The notes under the pieces: model-generated
Seen by the model: the letters and a program-made list of their open reading frames with translations, nothing else
The model's database searches: none
Told to the model about the DNA's origin: nothing
Assembly (NCBI GenBank): GCA_964030785.1
Contig: OZ034968.1
Location: 38,671,186-38,735,185 of the forward strand
From: Siderastrea siderea
Lineage: Eukaryota; Cnidaria; Anthozoa; Scleractinia; Rhizangiidae
Length of the DNA stretch: 64,000 bases
Direction: 5' to 3'
Program-made: the position numbers and the translations under genes
In this document: piece by piece, positions 32,864 to 44,160 of the stretch
How the letters are laid out: each line of letters starts with the position of its first letter
Numbering within the stretch: position 1 is the first letter of the stretch

Positions 32864-35800
32864 GTAAGATACTATAGTAAAAATGACCGGGGCTACTTGA
32901 GCCATAAACTGTATAAAACATTGCTTATTCTGTGCTTTGAGCGTACGTTACAGTTTCGTGGTGATGAATATCACAAGCGAGTTCTAGTTTTCCAGACCAT
33001 TCATTAACGGGTCATTGCTCTTCAGGTCACTCAGTAAAAAAGCGACCCCTGCTAAACAAATCAACCGATTTCTTGATTGCTTTTCTCTTACGAAGTAAGC
33101 GAATACACCAATCAGTTTCATCTAAAGGTAGCTAAACTTGCCTAATGCTTTGATAGGACCAGGCCTGCAACTCTTTTACGTGGTTAAATCTACGGTTTAA
33201 ACAAAGGAGTGCAGCTGTTATTCTGTTTTAATTCGTTCAATAATATCAAAGCCTTGACAAAATTGCCTCCTGGCTGCGCGGGCTCAGCTGTAATCGTAAG
33301 TAGCATAAGACCAGACTGCAAAACTACATTAGTTTTATAATTTTAATATCCTATTTGCCTCAATCACGAGGCACTTGATCTCCCACTGCGTGGAAATGAT
33401 CAAAAGTTATGAACATTTTACAGGGTCTGGAAGGGTATTCTCGGGATCCGGGATTTGACCAAAATACGGTGCGGGATTCGGGAAAACGCAAAATATCTTG
33501 ACGGGATTCGGGATTTGACTGCTACCAGGTAAGCGGGATTCGCCAAAATTTGGGCACGGGATGCGGGATTTTTTGGCTTGTCTGTCGGGAATTCGGGAAA
33601 GCGTTACGACCCAAGTAAACGTTCTAGCGGCAAAAGCGAATCAACTAGGCGAGCGAAAAATATCAATCAAAAGGGCCAATCTACATCTTAAATTTATTAG
33701 CTTTTGCAGAAATTAGTCTTTTTAACGTATTTTTGGGAAAGAGAAAACGGTATTCGGGATAGCGATGAAAAAAAGGGCGGGATGCGGGATTCTCCTCAAA
33801 AAGGAGTGGGAATGCGGGATCAGGACCCCCCCTTTCAGACCCTGATTTTACACCCAGTTTTTATCGGTTGATAAGTCAACTACTCGAAAAGCAAATGTTT
33901 CAGTTAGCCAGTTTTAATACCAATCATTTAGGGACATCTATAATTCGTGGCTTTAAGCTGGTTACGAACTATATACACGGGACTGGAAGGAGTTTTTCTT
34001 GAAATAGACCGTTTCGTTCATACATCAGTTTCGAAAAGTTTCTTTTCAGAGTGATCGGTCTTTTAATCGCTTGAACAGTTTCCACCAGTTATCCTTTCTA
34101 TTTATCTTTTTTTGAGCCGAGTATGACCTTGATTATTTTATACCATCGTCGGACTCATAGTCCATTCGAGCTAGCTCGTATAAGGCAAATTTGGGGAAGG
34201 AAATTTGGTTTTTCAGTTTCCGGCCGCCTGCATGGTAAAGCATTGACAGGAGAGCAAAAAGGGAAATGAAAAGAAAACTAATCAGAAAAAGGTGGGAGGA
34301 CTAGAAAACAGTAAACAGAAATGTTCTTCCCCTTGCTAACAGTAATGTTTCAAGAAGAAAGGATAATTTAGATTCGAGATATAAACCTCCATTCACGCTC
34401 CTGCTTGACCCCTTTTTTTGCAATTTGTTTGAATGAAAAAACTTAACCCGTGGGGGGTGGGTGGGAGAAGGTACGTGACGGGTTCTTAGGTGGAGTAATG
34501 TGCAAGAATGCCTGGACGCCAGCGGCAGATTTCACGTTTTTTTCCTTGCTTCCCAATGTCAAGGCGCCCTTAATATCTCCTACTAGGTCAACAGCTTCTA
34601 AAGTGGAATCCCGATTTTTTGAACCTCCTGGGGAAAAGGAAATTGGTTCTAATTATCGCGGAGGTTGGAAAAATCGGGGGTAAAATTACAGTGTTTGACT
34701 GGGGAAGGGAAGCCAGTTTTGGTTCGAATTATCGAGAGTTCGAGAAATCAGGATTCTGCTGTATTAAATCTGCATTAGCGTCTTCATTTAACGACAACAA
34801 TTATTTAACACCACTCACCCTACAGATGAAGGTGGCATCTCGGAATCAGGTAAGACCCCTCTCAAGCCCAAACAGAGTGGACAAGGATACCGACGCAAAA
34901 GGACCGCGTTCAGCACGGGACAACTTCAGACACTAGAGACGGCTTTCAAATGGAATATGTACCCTGGGGTGACTGTGCGCGAGTCACTGGCCACTGAACT
35001 GGGAATCAGTGAGTCATGTGTACAGGTGAGGCCAATATCTAACACCGTGTAGACGATATGCACCGTAGATCCCCGCAGAAATCCGTAATCTGGTCACCGA
35101 TAGGAACGGGCCATGAATATCTGGTCGTATTAAAAACCCTTTAGCGCCAATATCAACATGAATGTTCTTCTCACTGGAAGAGATGTGATAAACAACAAGA
35201 CATGATGTCTTTGGTATTCTCATGACCTGTAAGTTTGTTCTAGTAGTGATATTGTAAGGAGAAATTAGATGCTTGTTACTACTGGGGATTTCTGAAACTG
35301 TTTGCCTGTTCCAGGCGTTCAGACAGTGGTGCGCGAACGAAAAATATTGAGAGCGGAGAAAAATGAGAAGAGACTTGGTAGACTCCTCTTTTCCCAGTCT
35401 CTTCGCGTTTTTTTCTTTTTTTTTTTCGGCTCTCGATAGTTTGGTTTCTTGTGCCATTATCTCAACGCCTGGAAATTGTGTTAAGCAACGGATAAATAGA
35501 CTGGAAATAGATTACAACTGAGCACGAGGCTTCTACCCCTCCAACCTCTCCAAACACGCGCAAACAGAATGTCGCACCTGTTCGCACTTTCACGTATTGC
35601 ACTTAACCTTCCGATCAATGGGCACTCAGACAAGTAGTAACACTCTCATATGGTGAGTGGAGTGTTTTACTCGGTATGGGTCCAATGGTGCACTGTTTCA
35701 GGCTTCTATTTTCTCATAAGAATATTGCAAGATGTGCTATCGCCGGTGCTCATTCACAAACTCATGTCAAAATTAAGAGGCCAGGTTGACCCACCGAAAC

Positions 35801-36328
35801 CAAAAAACATCTGAAGCTTTTTCTTCTGTCTAGGTCTGGTTTCAGAACCGGCGATCCAAATGGCGTAAGCGAGAAAACAACAAGCGTGCCACACATCGCG
35901 AGGAACAGCTTCAAAAACGTTTTGATGCATGCATATTTAATGCCTACAATACTGCTGAACGTAGCTGGCCACTTCCACAGGCTCAAAATCCCTGCTCGTG
36001 TCAAGTGAATGGAATGTTAACAGTACCACCAGTTAGTGCTACGTTGATGCCGGCGATCTCAGGGACCAGCAGTCATCTTATCACTTGTGCTTCTTTATAC
36101 CCATCGCATGCGCATTACGATGATACAGGAAATGAATTAAATCTAGTCGGTCAAATGCCTGTCAAGTTAGAGTCTGACCAACAGCCTCTATGCAATGATC
36201 AAGACGAAAGCGTTAAAGAAGTTACAAATGAGGCTTTTCGACGGGAACGCTCCGCAGATGAACTTATTGGTGCAAACGGGCTTCTGTGTATGGGAGGAAC
36301 GTTCTTCCCCTTTATGTCAAGTAACTAG
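32815..36328 (+). CDS. Paired-like (Q50) homeobox transcription factor, 3 exons
   Basis: The exons are 32815-32863, 34826-35025 and 35834-36328, with phases 1 and 0 and canonical borders (GTAAGAT; CTACAG; GTGAGG; TGTCTAG). The joined frame is 744 bases and gives 247 residues. The homeodomain occupies roughly residues 36-96. It starts near YRRKRTAFSTGQLQTLE, continues with a helix 2 around VRESLATELGIS, and has the recognition helix VWFQNRRSKWRKRE with Gln at position 50. The intron between homeodomain positions 46 and 47 (VQ/VWF) is typical of paired-like genes. No paired box is present in the exons seen. The protein should bind TAAT-type sites in the nucleus. It is short and divergent, and I cannot assign it to Alx, Arx, Rx or another named family. 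A possible AATAAA lies at 36823-36828. Exon 1 lies inside the duplicated block. Confidence 0.85.
32995..33420 (+). other. Homeobox intron 1, first part
   Basis: This is unique AT-rich sequence between the duplication boundary and the TIR element at 33421. No exon is seen. Confidence 0.5.
33421..33844. mobile_element. TIR element with CGGGATTCGGGAT sub-repeats
   Basis: The ends are CAGGGTCTGGAAGGG and, reverse-complemented, CAGGGTCTGAAAGGG. ATTTTA flanks both sides (33415-33420 and 33845-33850). The interior repeats GCGGGATTCGGGA-like units many times. CAGGG ends recall hAT elements, but the visible duplication is 6 bases rather than 8, so the class is open. It lies in the homeobox intron 1. 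Confidence 0.8.
33851..34825 (+). other. Homeobox intron 1, remainder
   Basis: No further exon is needed by the phases. Short open frames around 34450-34930 overlap the start of exon 2 in wrong frames. Confidence 0.5.
34826..35025 (+). CDS. Homeobox gene exon 2 (homeodomain N-terminal part)
   Basis: The acceptor is CACCCTACAG and the donor GTGAGG. The exon encodes a basic linker (KTPLKPKQSGQG) and homeodomain helices 1 and 2 up to ISESCVQ. Confidence 0.93.
35026..35833 (+). other. Homeobox intron 2
   Basis: The 808-base intron contains a dispersed repeat at about 35215-35460, with TCTCATGACC and GGAGAAATTAGATGC similar to sequence near 15850, and a T-rich tract near 35405. No exon is seen. 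Confidence 0.5.
35834..36328 (+). CDS. Homeobox gene exon 3 (recognition helix and C-terminus)
   Basis: The exon opens directly with VWFQNRRSKWRKRE, followed by a basic/glutamine stretch and about 140 residues of low-complexity C-terminal sequence without a clear OAR motif. It ends at TAG 36326-36328. Confidence 0.93.
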   Translation, partial: VWFQNRRSKWRKRENNKRATHREEQLQKRFDACIFNAYNTAERSWPLPQAQNPCSCQVNGMLTVPPVSATLMPAISGTSSHLITCASLYPSHAHYDDTGNELNLVGQMPVKLESDQQPLCNDQDESVKEVTNEAFRRERSADELIGANGLLCMGGTFFPFMSSN

Positions 36329-37187
36329 CCATGTATAAACTATTTCAAGAGACTATGGCGGATAATTTTCAGGGGGAGGGATCGTTGCATCGTCGAACGC
36401 TTCTGGGGCTCACAGTTTTATAACTAACTCCAATTTTTTATTCTTCGTTTTGTTACTAAATCAAAATGCTTCAAATAAGTGAGAACTTTTGCCATGTTCA
36501 TCAACGCATGATATAAATAAGCATACTTATTTCTCTGAGTACTTGTCCATTGACTCAAAACTTTGTCTCGCGTGCAATTGGTCAATACGTCACATGACTT
36601 ACAGTATATCGGCCAAGTAACGGTGACATCATCTTATCTCAAAATTTGTTCGCACGTTAAGTTTTTGATCAAAATTAATCCTTTGAAAGAACATACTTGA
36701 CGCTTTTGAGTAAACTTGAAAGATTTCTAAAACTGCCAACAAAATTGTTTAAACTGTAGTTTGGCAATTTGACAGATCCAAAACAGTGCGACCTTGTGAA
36801 AAATTATTAAAAGATATAATCAATAAAATCACATTTTTCAATTGACTTTATCCGGCGAAGTTTGCCAACTGCTTATTTACCCTATTGGAAGTCGGTAAAA
36901 GAGGCGGAAACTAATCGAGTTAAGAATTAACAAGAAAGGCCCTAATTAGTTTTCAGATTTCAGATTTCCCTCAATAGAGCTTTTATAAAAGCTCCGTCTT
37001 ATAGGTAAACATGGTACTCTGCTGGGAGTGGAAAGGTAAATAACACGTGATATTCCCCGACATAAAGGTGGACAACTGTTTGAGCTTTTAGCTAAGGTAG
37101 ATAACGCAATTATGGATGACGTCAGTTCTACAATAACAAAGTGGGTTCAACAGTATGAATATTTCAGAAATTTAAGCACAGTATATC
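36329..37187. other. Downstream of the homeobox gene
   Basis: The stretch probably includes the 3' UTR, with an AATAAA at 36823-36828. Nothing else is recognised. Confidence 0.45.
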
Positions 37188-37316
37188 TGTTGTAGTTCAA
37201 TTTTATCCTTGGTTCAGTTTTTATTTTCCTTTGTTCTTTTTTATGTAAATATATGATAATGATTATAAAACAAAAGAAAATAAAAATTGAACCAAGGATA
37301 AAATTGAACCACAACA
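37188..37316. mobile_element. Short palindromic MITE
   Basis: Arms of about 50 bases face each other (TGTTGTAGTTCAATTTTATCC and its complement, continuing through CTTGGTTCA and TTTTTATTTTC) around a short AT-rich loop. TATC lies on both sides (37184-37187 and 37317-37320). Confidence 0.82.
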
Positions 37317-38116
37317 TATCCAACTACATAGGAAATGTCAATAAAGAAACTGGATTATATTAAAAATAAATATCATTCTTAAAACTCTAGCCACTAACCA
37401 CTCTTATTAACATCGGTTTGTTTCATCTTTTTTTGTCATCCTCATGCTGTTTTTCATAAGTGGTGAAGCATCTGAGTCTGATGTTTTTCTTCCCACGGAA
37501 GTAAGTGCCTATGCATTCGTGACTTTTTGCTCATTTTCAACAGGGAAGTTAAATCCTTATTTTCATGTATTCTCATTTAAATTTCGACACTTAAATTCGT
37601 TTTCAAAACATGTTATTTTTGCTTAACCTTGGTATACATTTTTTGTCGGCTTTCGTAACTCAAAGTGTAATCTCGGCGGGATGCATTTTCGAACAATTCA
37701 GTTTTAAATTGCTTTATCGACAAAAACGTTTATAGGATTTGGTAGTCTACTAAACTATCAAAACAATAATTTTTTCTTTTACACAGTTTATACGATTCGA
37801 TTACCATTGTCGTGGGCGTGATCGTAAAACAGAAATAAATTAAGGCTATTATGACATTTTTTGTTTTTGTTCCTTGGAACAAACTTTATTTCACCTGGGA
37901 TAGCTTTTACGGATAGCACTAAATGAAGTGTATGGGGGTAAAAGAAAGCAGAGAAAATTTCCTGTTTGGCAAAAACATCCCACTAGTAGCTCTGGGTGAA
38001 AGCTTCAATGAGGAACTTTTTAAAAACTGTTTAATGCTCACGCACAATAAAAATCAGCTGTTATGAATTCGGATTCTTAATTTGGGGAGTGGGAAAGGGG
38101 GCACCCCTTGGAAATT

Positions 38117-38138
38117 ATTATTATTATTATTATTATTA

Positions 38139-38185
<47 letters not shown>
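38117..38185. repeat. (ATT)n microsatellite
   Basis: A near-pure ATT run of roughly 70 bases lies inside a diverged dispersed repeat (about 38085-38340). Confidence 0.9.
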
Positions 38186-38596
38186 TTAGTGGGAGTGGAT
38201 CCCCGATTCTTCAAAGTCTACCCTTTTTTAGACAGAAAAGTGTCATTTTCTAGACCCGTTTTCAGGGTAGGTCTCTTGAATCCATACCCTTTTCTCAGAA
38301 CAGGCTTGGTTTTCCCTTTGCGCGTCTGAAGGGCAAATCGCGCTTTATTAGATCAAAGGATATCTTTGGCTACTTCCGTCTCTCTTTCTCCTTAGAAGGT
38401 GAAAGTGAGAAAAATTGAAAATGTTACACACTTTCGTGGTCATTTTGAAAATCATACCCAAATATAGAACAGAAGGCCACACCATGCCCTGTTTTAGGAC
38501 AGATCAAGAAGACAAAATCATATCCAATTTCAAACCAAAATTAATTGTAAAACTATGAGCCATTAGCAGTCCAAGACAGCTCAAAACCATATCGGT

Positions 38597-38890
38597 TATA
38601 GCCTAAGAGAAAAGCCGACGTTTTGCGAGGTCGCCACTTGGGCCCTCGCAAAACGCCGTCTGGGTAACGAGCGCAGAAATTCCATACTGATGACGTGCTC
38701 TACCCAGATCTTGGTAGTGCTTCTGATTGGTTGAAAGAAAATTCCCTCAAGGCACAACCAATCAGAAGCACTACCAAGATCTGGGTAGTGCATGTCATCA
38801 GTACGGAATTTCAGCGCTCGTTACTCAGACGGTATTTTGCGATGCTCAAGTGGCGACCTCGCGAAACGTCGGCTGTTTTCTCAGGCTATA
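38597..38890. mobile_element. Foldback-type inverted repeat element
   Basis: Two arms of about 130-140 bases are reverse complements, with a short spacer near 38735-38755. The outer ends are TATAGCCTAAGAGAAAA and its complement. TCGGT lies at 38592-38596 and 38891-38895 as a candidate 5-base duplication. The arms include CCAGATCTTGGTAGTGCTTC and CGAGGTCGCCACTTG. It encodes no protein. Confidence 0.88.
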
Positions 38891-38895
38891 TCGGT

Positions 38896-39628
38896 TAGGG
38901 CGGCACATAATGTGAAGCCCATATTAGGGGGTAGAGTACCCCTGGGGATTCTTGTAAACCCTTTGACTTTCATAGTCGTCCCTCCGTTCAGGATAACCTC
39001 ATCCGGGAATGTCTGATTAGAAGGCCTTAGTCGCTTCTGATGAAAAACTTACCATATGCCACATCAAATTTATTACTCGGAGTTATTTACTCAGTTTAAG
39101 TATTTAGTTAGTTAGCTATTCCTTGGAAAACAAAATCCTCAAAGAATCAAGGGGTGAGCCAAGGCAACACCATGCACGAGGCAGCCAATCAAAAAAATCA
39201 AATTGACTTGCAACTAAATGAACTTAACAATGACACCCCCTTCTGTATACAAAAAGAATATCTGGATGGGAAGAAATTTGCCCGTCCTGACGGCGAGAAA
39301 TTAACTGGCTGACTAGTGTGACAGCTGCTGTCTTTTTAAGGCGTGTCTGCATGCAACTCGGGTTCGGTCACTGGCTGCGTTTTAAGGGCTGACTGTAATT
39401 GCGTTTCATGGAAAACAGTCTTTAAGGAAGCCACAAAACGCGTACTGTGTATGTTGGAACTCTAACAGCCCTTTCTCCGCTACTTTAGTTATATAAAGAG
39501 CTTTTGTGTGTGACAAAGTGGAAAACCCGTTCATGACCATTGCACGATATCTTATTTTATTATACATTATAGTCACTATCTGTCTTTTCATTGGCTAAGC
39601 GCCTACAGTTAATTCTGGGAATCAGCGC
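38896..39628. other. Intergenic, no gene seen
   Basis: The stretch begins with repeat-like sequence (GGGGGTAGAGTACCCC near 38930) and holds no supported exon. Confidence 0.45.
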
Positions 39629-39682
39629 AACCTACAGATTATTCACTAATCTGCTAGCAGATTAGTGAATAATCTGTAGGTT
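39629..39682. repeat. 54-bp perfect palindrome
   Basis: Two 27-base arms (AACCTACAGATTATTCACTA onward) meet at CTGCTAGCAG with no mismatch and no loop. Short GCGC-containing flanks sit on both sides. Confidence 0.95.
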
Positions 39683-39743
39683 ACCCGCGCAATGCATGAT
39701 TTCCAAGAGCAATGTGGGAGGCATCTGAAAGCGAAGTAAATTC

Positions 39744-40025
39744 ATGGATCGTCGATTCGCTTCTTCAACCGAGCAAGACATTGAAAAATTGCTGAAACAA
39801 AAAGACTCGGAAAACAAAAGAAGGCTGACAAAAATTGCGAAGGAACTGTTCCACGAATAACTTAAGGAAAAAAGCGTTCAGAAGCGGGAAGATAAGAAGG
39901 ACACAAATGTTGAAATTGTTTGCCGTTATTTTGTTTACCTGTAAAACAATTAACACGGCTTCGGCTGATAACAGTTACCTCGACCTTGATTATTCCGAAT
40001 ATCGCAAAAACCTCATCCAATAATT
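39744..40025 (+). pseudogene. Decayed N-terminal fragment, possibly of a Crypton-derived (DUF3504-type) protein
   Basis: The ATG at 39744 opens MDRRFASSTEQDIEKLLKQK and continues to an in-frame TAA at about 39858. The frame then stays open beyond that stop for about 28 more codons, with LKEKSVQKREDKK. The pattern of a short acidic 'DIEKLL' start, a helical region and 'LKEK' is like the N-terminus of cnidarian proteins related to QRICH1/ZMYM and Crypton recombinases. The match is from memory of the family's style and is weak. No catalytic region follows. Confidence 0.35.
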
Positions 40026-41448
40026 GTTTAATATTCAGCTTTTCTTTGTATATTAGTCCACACTCTATATATTGTAATTCAAATAACTGAAGAGAATACA
40101 GAAAGTCGTAAACTAGGGGATAATCATCGTATTGAATTACAATAGCACTGAAAGAAATATAATGCCTGTGTGGCAATTATCTAAGTACGTGATAAGTTGG
40201 GACTGTCCCATGCAGTTGAGGCTTTCCAAGGCAATTAATCATAAACATATTCGGTGTTTAGAGGTCATAATTTGTATCATAAAGGTTAAAAATTTGTCAT
40301 CAAAAGTGACATCTTAGTAAGTCACTGCTAAAAAGTGAGCCACTTTTTGAAAAGATCTCGAGGGAAGAAGTCAGCTGACATCGCGGGGGGCGACGTTTGC
40401 TATTAAAACTGAAAAGGCGAACCATTTTTGGCAGCTTTCTCTCCAAAAAAGGCTATTTACTCGATGTTTTCCAGAATTCCTTCCGATAAGGACAAAATGC
40501 ATCGCTGTCACAAAAAATCGTTAACGTTAAATAACTGCTGGTTGAAATCAATATGTGTCAATATATCTGAAATTAAAACTAACCATTTTGACAAGTACGT
40601 CCCGTCAAGTTGAAGAAAACTAATATCCCTCTCAACGTAGAAAACTAATGGCCTCTTTTCTAAATTAACACTCTGCAACACTGAACACGCATTGTTCGCT
40701 TTGCTTTATACATCCTGTGTCCCGGGGATTTTCAATATAACTTATTATTTTCATTTGTTTTATACTGGCACGTTTTTCGTTACTGAAGGAAGCGCGTAGA
40801 ACGCCTAAATTTGGTGTTTTCTTATGGAAATGAACCGCGTAACTTGGCTTTCCAATAAATGAACAGCTTGAATTCAGTTTTGTGGAGATAAAAACGTCAA
40901 CACTTTAGGCTTTCACAATATCGCCGGCATAAAATAAAATAAGGGTACCTAATGGTTCCTTCCGATGCAATAGATTTTCGTGAAACCTTTACCTACAATT
41001 TGTATCTCAAATATTCTGATATCTAACTGTGATGAAAATCTGGACTTTTCCAAAGCGAAATGTCACCTTTAAACTTGCCTTGGTAATGCCCTGTTTTTGC
41101 ATAGATAACAAAGTTCTTTTGGGATATAAAAATATCGAGTAAAATTTTTGGGAACGGAATGAACAGCTCTTAAATTCGGGAATGAGATTCCTTTTTAATT
41201 TCATCCGTCAACTTGGAAATTGTATTCAGGTAAAGGAACCAAATAAGTCAATTTGTGTTAGTTTATAAATATCCGTTAAGATGCCCACTGATACGATTGA
41301 CGGAAACCTAAAACCACGACATTTAAAGTCTTTGCCTAGACTTCCTCGTTGTGTGCCAAAAAGGTATCTTTCATGCCCCATGTTTTAGCTCTCAGAAGGA
41401 ATTATTGTCTCTAAGAGCTGTTCTTCCTATTTAAAACTATAGCTGACA
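40026..41448. other. Intergenic, no gene seen
   Basis: AT-rich sequence with short open frames only. The 3' UTR of the GPCR gene at 41449 probably overlaps the right end. Confidence 0.45.
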
Positions 41449-42435
41449 TCAGCTGAATAAACTTCTCCACGTCTGCCTGACAGCATCGTTTATTTCTCGC
41501 AAGCGCCAGCAGTAGATGAGAGGGTTGAGTGAGGAATTGATAAATATCAACGTTGCCGTTAGTTCGTACGATATGCGAGTGGCAGTCGTGATGCCTTTAG
41601 CCTCTATAACTGCAACTGTGCATAAATACGGTGTGAAACACACTGCAAGAAGGCAATAAACCCAGAATGTACTTACTGCTTGGTTCTTGATGTTTGTCAC
41701 GTTAAGTTCTTCCTCCTCGCGTTTTTGTAACGCTAAAACTCGAGTGCGTTGAACGTGAATTATGGACCGGTGATGTACGACTATGCGGTAAATGTTAAAG
41801 TACGAATACGATGCGACGGATAGGCTTGTAGTGATAATCACAATCGCAACAATTTTGACCAATTGGTATTTCCATAACCACAGTGATCCAAATGTAGAGC
41901 TAAACAACCAGACGCAAATTAGAACCAAAATTACCCGCTTGATAGTTATGAGCTCCTTGTACCTCAGATGAAGGCGAAGCGCAAGATACCGATCCACGCT
42001 AACAGCGGTGACCGTAAGTAGCGATACAATGCACAGAGCATTTGCGGTTATTTCTACCGAAATCCCAGCTTCGCAAAACATTGTTTTGTGCCTTATCACT
42101 TTGGCTAATATCTGCAAGAAGAAGAGTGGATGCACTATTAAACCGACTCCAAGATCAGAGAGAGCCAAGCCGAATAGAAGAGTTCCAGATGGAGTGTGAA
42201 GCGAAGGTGTCCGGTGAATGGCGGCTAAGACTAGCAAGTTAGATAATGTAGCAATTAACGAAAATACAGCGTTAACGACGCAGTTGAAGACGTACCATGC
42301 GGGTGAAGATTCTCCAAGATTGAAATGTACGTGAGTGAAATGGTAACAAATTTGCTCTTCACTAAGTCCATTTTTGGTCGGATCAGTCATCTCGCCTCCG
42401 TCGGCGATGGTCTCGTTTCCCAGCTTTATGACCAT
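41449..42435 (-). CDS. Rhodopsin-like GPCR 1 (MECA-like), single exon
   Basis: This 328-residue receptor is complete in one exon from the ATG at 42435. An N-terminal NETI glycosylation site is followed by seven hydrophobic segments, at roughly residues 46-73, 84-112, 123-146, 164-188, 192-220, 255-279 and 286-309. Class A residues are visible: Asn in LSNLLVL (TM1), Asp94 in ALSDLGVG (TM2), the DRY motif at 148-150 and NPLIY at 304-308. The TM6 CWxP motif reads CFTP. The loop between TM4 and TM5 is very short and has no cysteine, and TM5 lacks the usual proline. Both traits recall the melanocortin/EDG/cannabinoid/adenosine group. The ligand is unknown. It differs widely from the two receptors at 49 and 56 kb and lies outside their duplicated block. 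Confidence 0.9.
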   Translation of the reverse strand: MVIKLGNETIADGGEMTDPTKNGLSEEQICYHFTHVHFNLGESSPAWYVFNCVVNAVFSLIATLSNLLVLAAIHRTPSLHTPSGTLLFGLALSDLGVGLIVHPLFFLQILAKVIRHKTMFCEAGISVEITANALCIVSLLTVTAVSVDRYLALRLHLRYKELITIKRVILVLICVWLFSSTFGSLWLWKYQLVKIVAIVIITTSLSVASYSYFNIYRIVVHHRSIIHVQRTRVLALQKREEEELNVTNIKNQAVSTFWVYCLLAVCFTPYLCTVAVIEAKGITTATRISYELTATLIFINSSLNPLIYCWRLREINDAVRQTWRSLFS

Positions 42436-44160
42436 TATTGAACGCCGGAAAACCTTTTGAACTTTTCTCGTTTAAGGTCGTGTTACGGTTCTTGCCTAAA
42501 AACAAAACTTGTCCAATGTTTGTTGAGTGCGGAAAAGTCACTTTTAGAAGCTGAGAGCTAATGTACTTTAGCAAACGGAATTCATTTAAATTGAAGATGG
42601 ATTTTCGATTTCTCTGATAAAGCTTGTCATAGAAAGTGAGAGGAACAGATGAAAACCTGCTAACTTCCCGAGCTGAAGTTGAACGAAATATGGAATCAAA
42701 GCTGTCAACATTTTAACAGCTGCCTGTAGGCAACCTCGAACAGGACTCACTCCAAGCGCTGTCAATATCATAAGATATAACCTTTCATCTACGGCCCTTT
42801 AGGAAAAATACACTATGACAGCGATAAGATGAATTTCTAAAGTACATATACAACAAGATAAATTCATATTGCGCGGAAACGGAAATTAGAATAAGGAATG
42901 CTTTATTTGACAAGTAGGTGATTAAAGTGGCGTTCATTTTAATATCCCTTAGGTCAAGCGGGGAGGTGAAAAAAATAATAATAAAAAAGCAAGGAAAAGG
43001 CGGGTGAAAGAAAACGTTGTAACAGATGTCATCAATGAAAAATGCTCTATCAGTAAACTTTCCTCCAGTGGGAAAATTGGTAGCTAAATAATTGTGCCTA
43101 TTCGTTCTTAAAAGTTGCTCTGTGGTTTCGATGAAACAACACCGTAGGAAATTATATGAAACGGGAAATTGTTTACCGAACAAACATCTGATAGCGTTGA
43201 TCACAATGGACTTTCCAGAGAAGAAAATTCTAAACCGCCCAACCCTGCAAAAGTCCGTCCCAATTAATATAATATGTCTGCGTAATTTAATAGTTATTTC
43301 TTCATCCAGCCTCAGCCAATATCGGTTCAAAGAAAATGGACAGGTGAAGCTCTAGCTGAAATACAATGATGATAGATTTGGATAGGATTTGTTGTTGTTG
43401 TTGTTTGCTTGTTTGTTTGTTTGTTTGTTTGTTTGTAATGACTGTCGTGAAATCAAAATGTACCTCAATCCCAGGCTCTTTCTTCTTCCCACCACCGTCT
43501 CAATGAATGGACAAGAAACCGCTGACCAAAAAAAAAATTGGAAATCACATCTGACCAACTGCTACAATGAAAATTAACTTTCAGTCAAATTGTAAAGTCT
43601 TCCTAGATGATGAAGTGCTACGCCTACTGCGAAACACGAGTTTTGGGCACGAAAGGCGTTTCATAGATAATTTAATGTCTCGCAATTGAATATTAACAAA
43701 TCGGGGATGAACGCTGAATAATGATTAAAGAATTTTAGGAGCTTACATTGAAAATGAAAAAAAAATTAGCGTTTCGAAGGCTCAAAATAGTAAACAGTGT
43801 ACACCTAATTGGTCAAGAAAGTTAAATAATACTGTCCATAACGAACGATTATTGATTATTCCTATCCCCGATGACAAACGAGATCGGGTGGCGAAGAATC
43901 CAGACTTCTAATTCTAACATGGACATTTGTTCTCCTTTCCAATATAAGATATGATCGGTTTCGGATTCTGTTTTGTTGCAAGGCGGTTATCGCCTGTTAT
44001 TGAGTGGTATATTCAAGACCTTAGCTTGGACAAAAAAGTCGCGGCGTCCAAATGTTGACTACAGTGGCTTGAAGCATTGCTACTGAAACGAGAGGCATCA
44101 ACCAATAAACAATCCTGACGTTCGCAAATCATCTGTATTTTATGAAATATTAATAGTGGG
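42436..44160. other. Intergenic, upstream of GPCR 1
   Basis: The stretch holds a (GTTT)n microsatellite at about 43403-43437 and otherwise AT-rich sequence. A minus-strand frame at 42785-43330 is open for 181 codons but is T/F-rich with no domain; I do not call it a gene. Confidence 0.45.

Larger units (their letters stand above)
29130..32994. repeat. Segmental duplication, copy 2
   Basis: This copy matches 1-4089 in order and orientation. It lacks the 396-bp MITE of copy 1 but carries about 45 extra bases near 30256-30300, a short extra segment near 30810-30840 and about 85 extra bases near 31112-31210. The last is rich in small inverted repeats (CCACTCG...CGAGTGG and ATATCCTCACTAATGAGGATAT). 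The copy ends just after the homeobox first exon, within intron 1. Confidence 0.9.

Noticed and set aside
42785..43330. 181-codon minus-strand frame
   Set aside because: It is rich in F, I and L codons from AT-rich DNA, shows no domain, and has an ordinary overlapping frame on the other strand.
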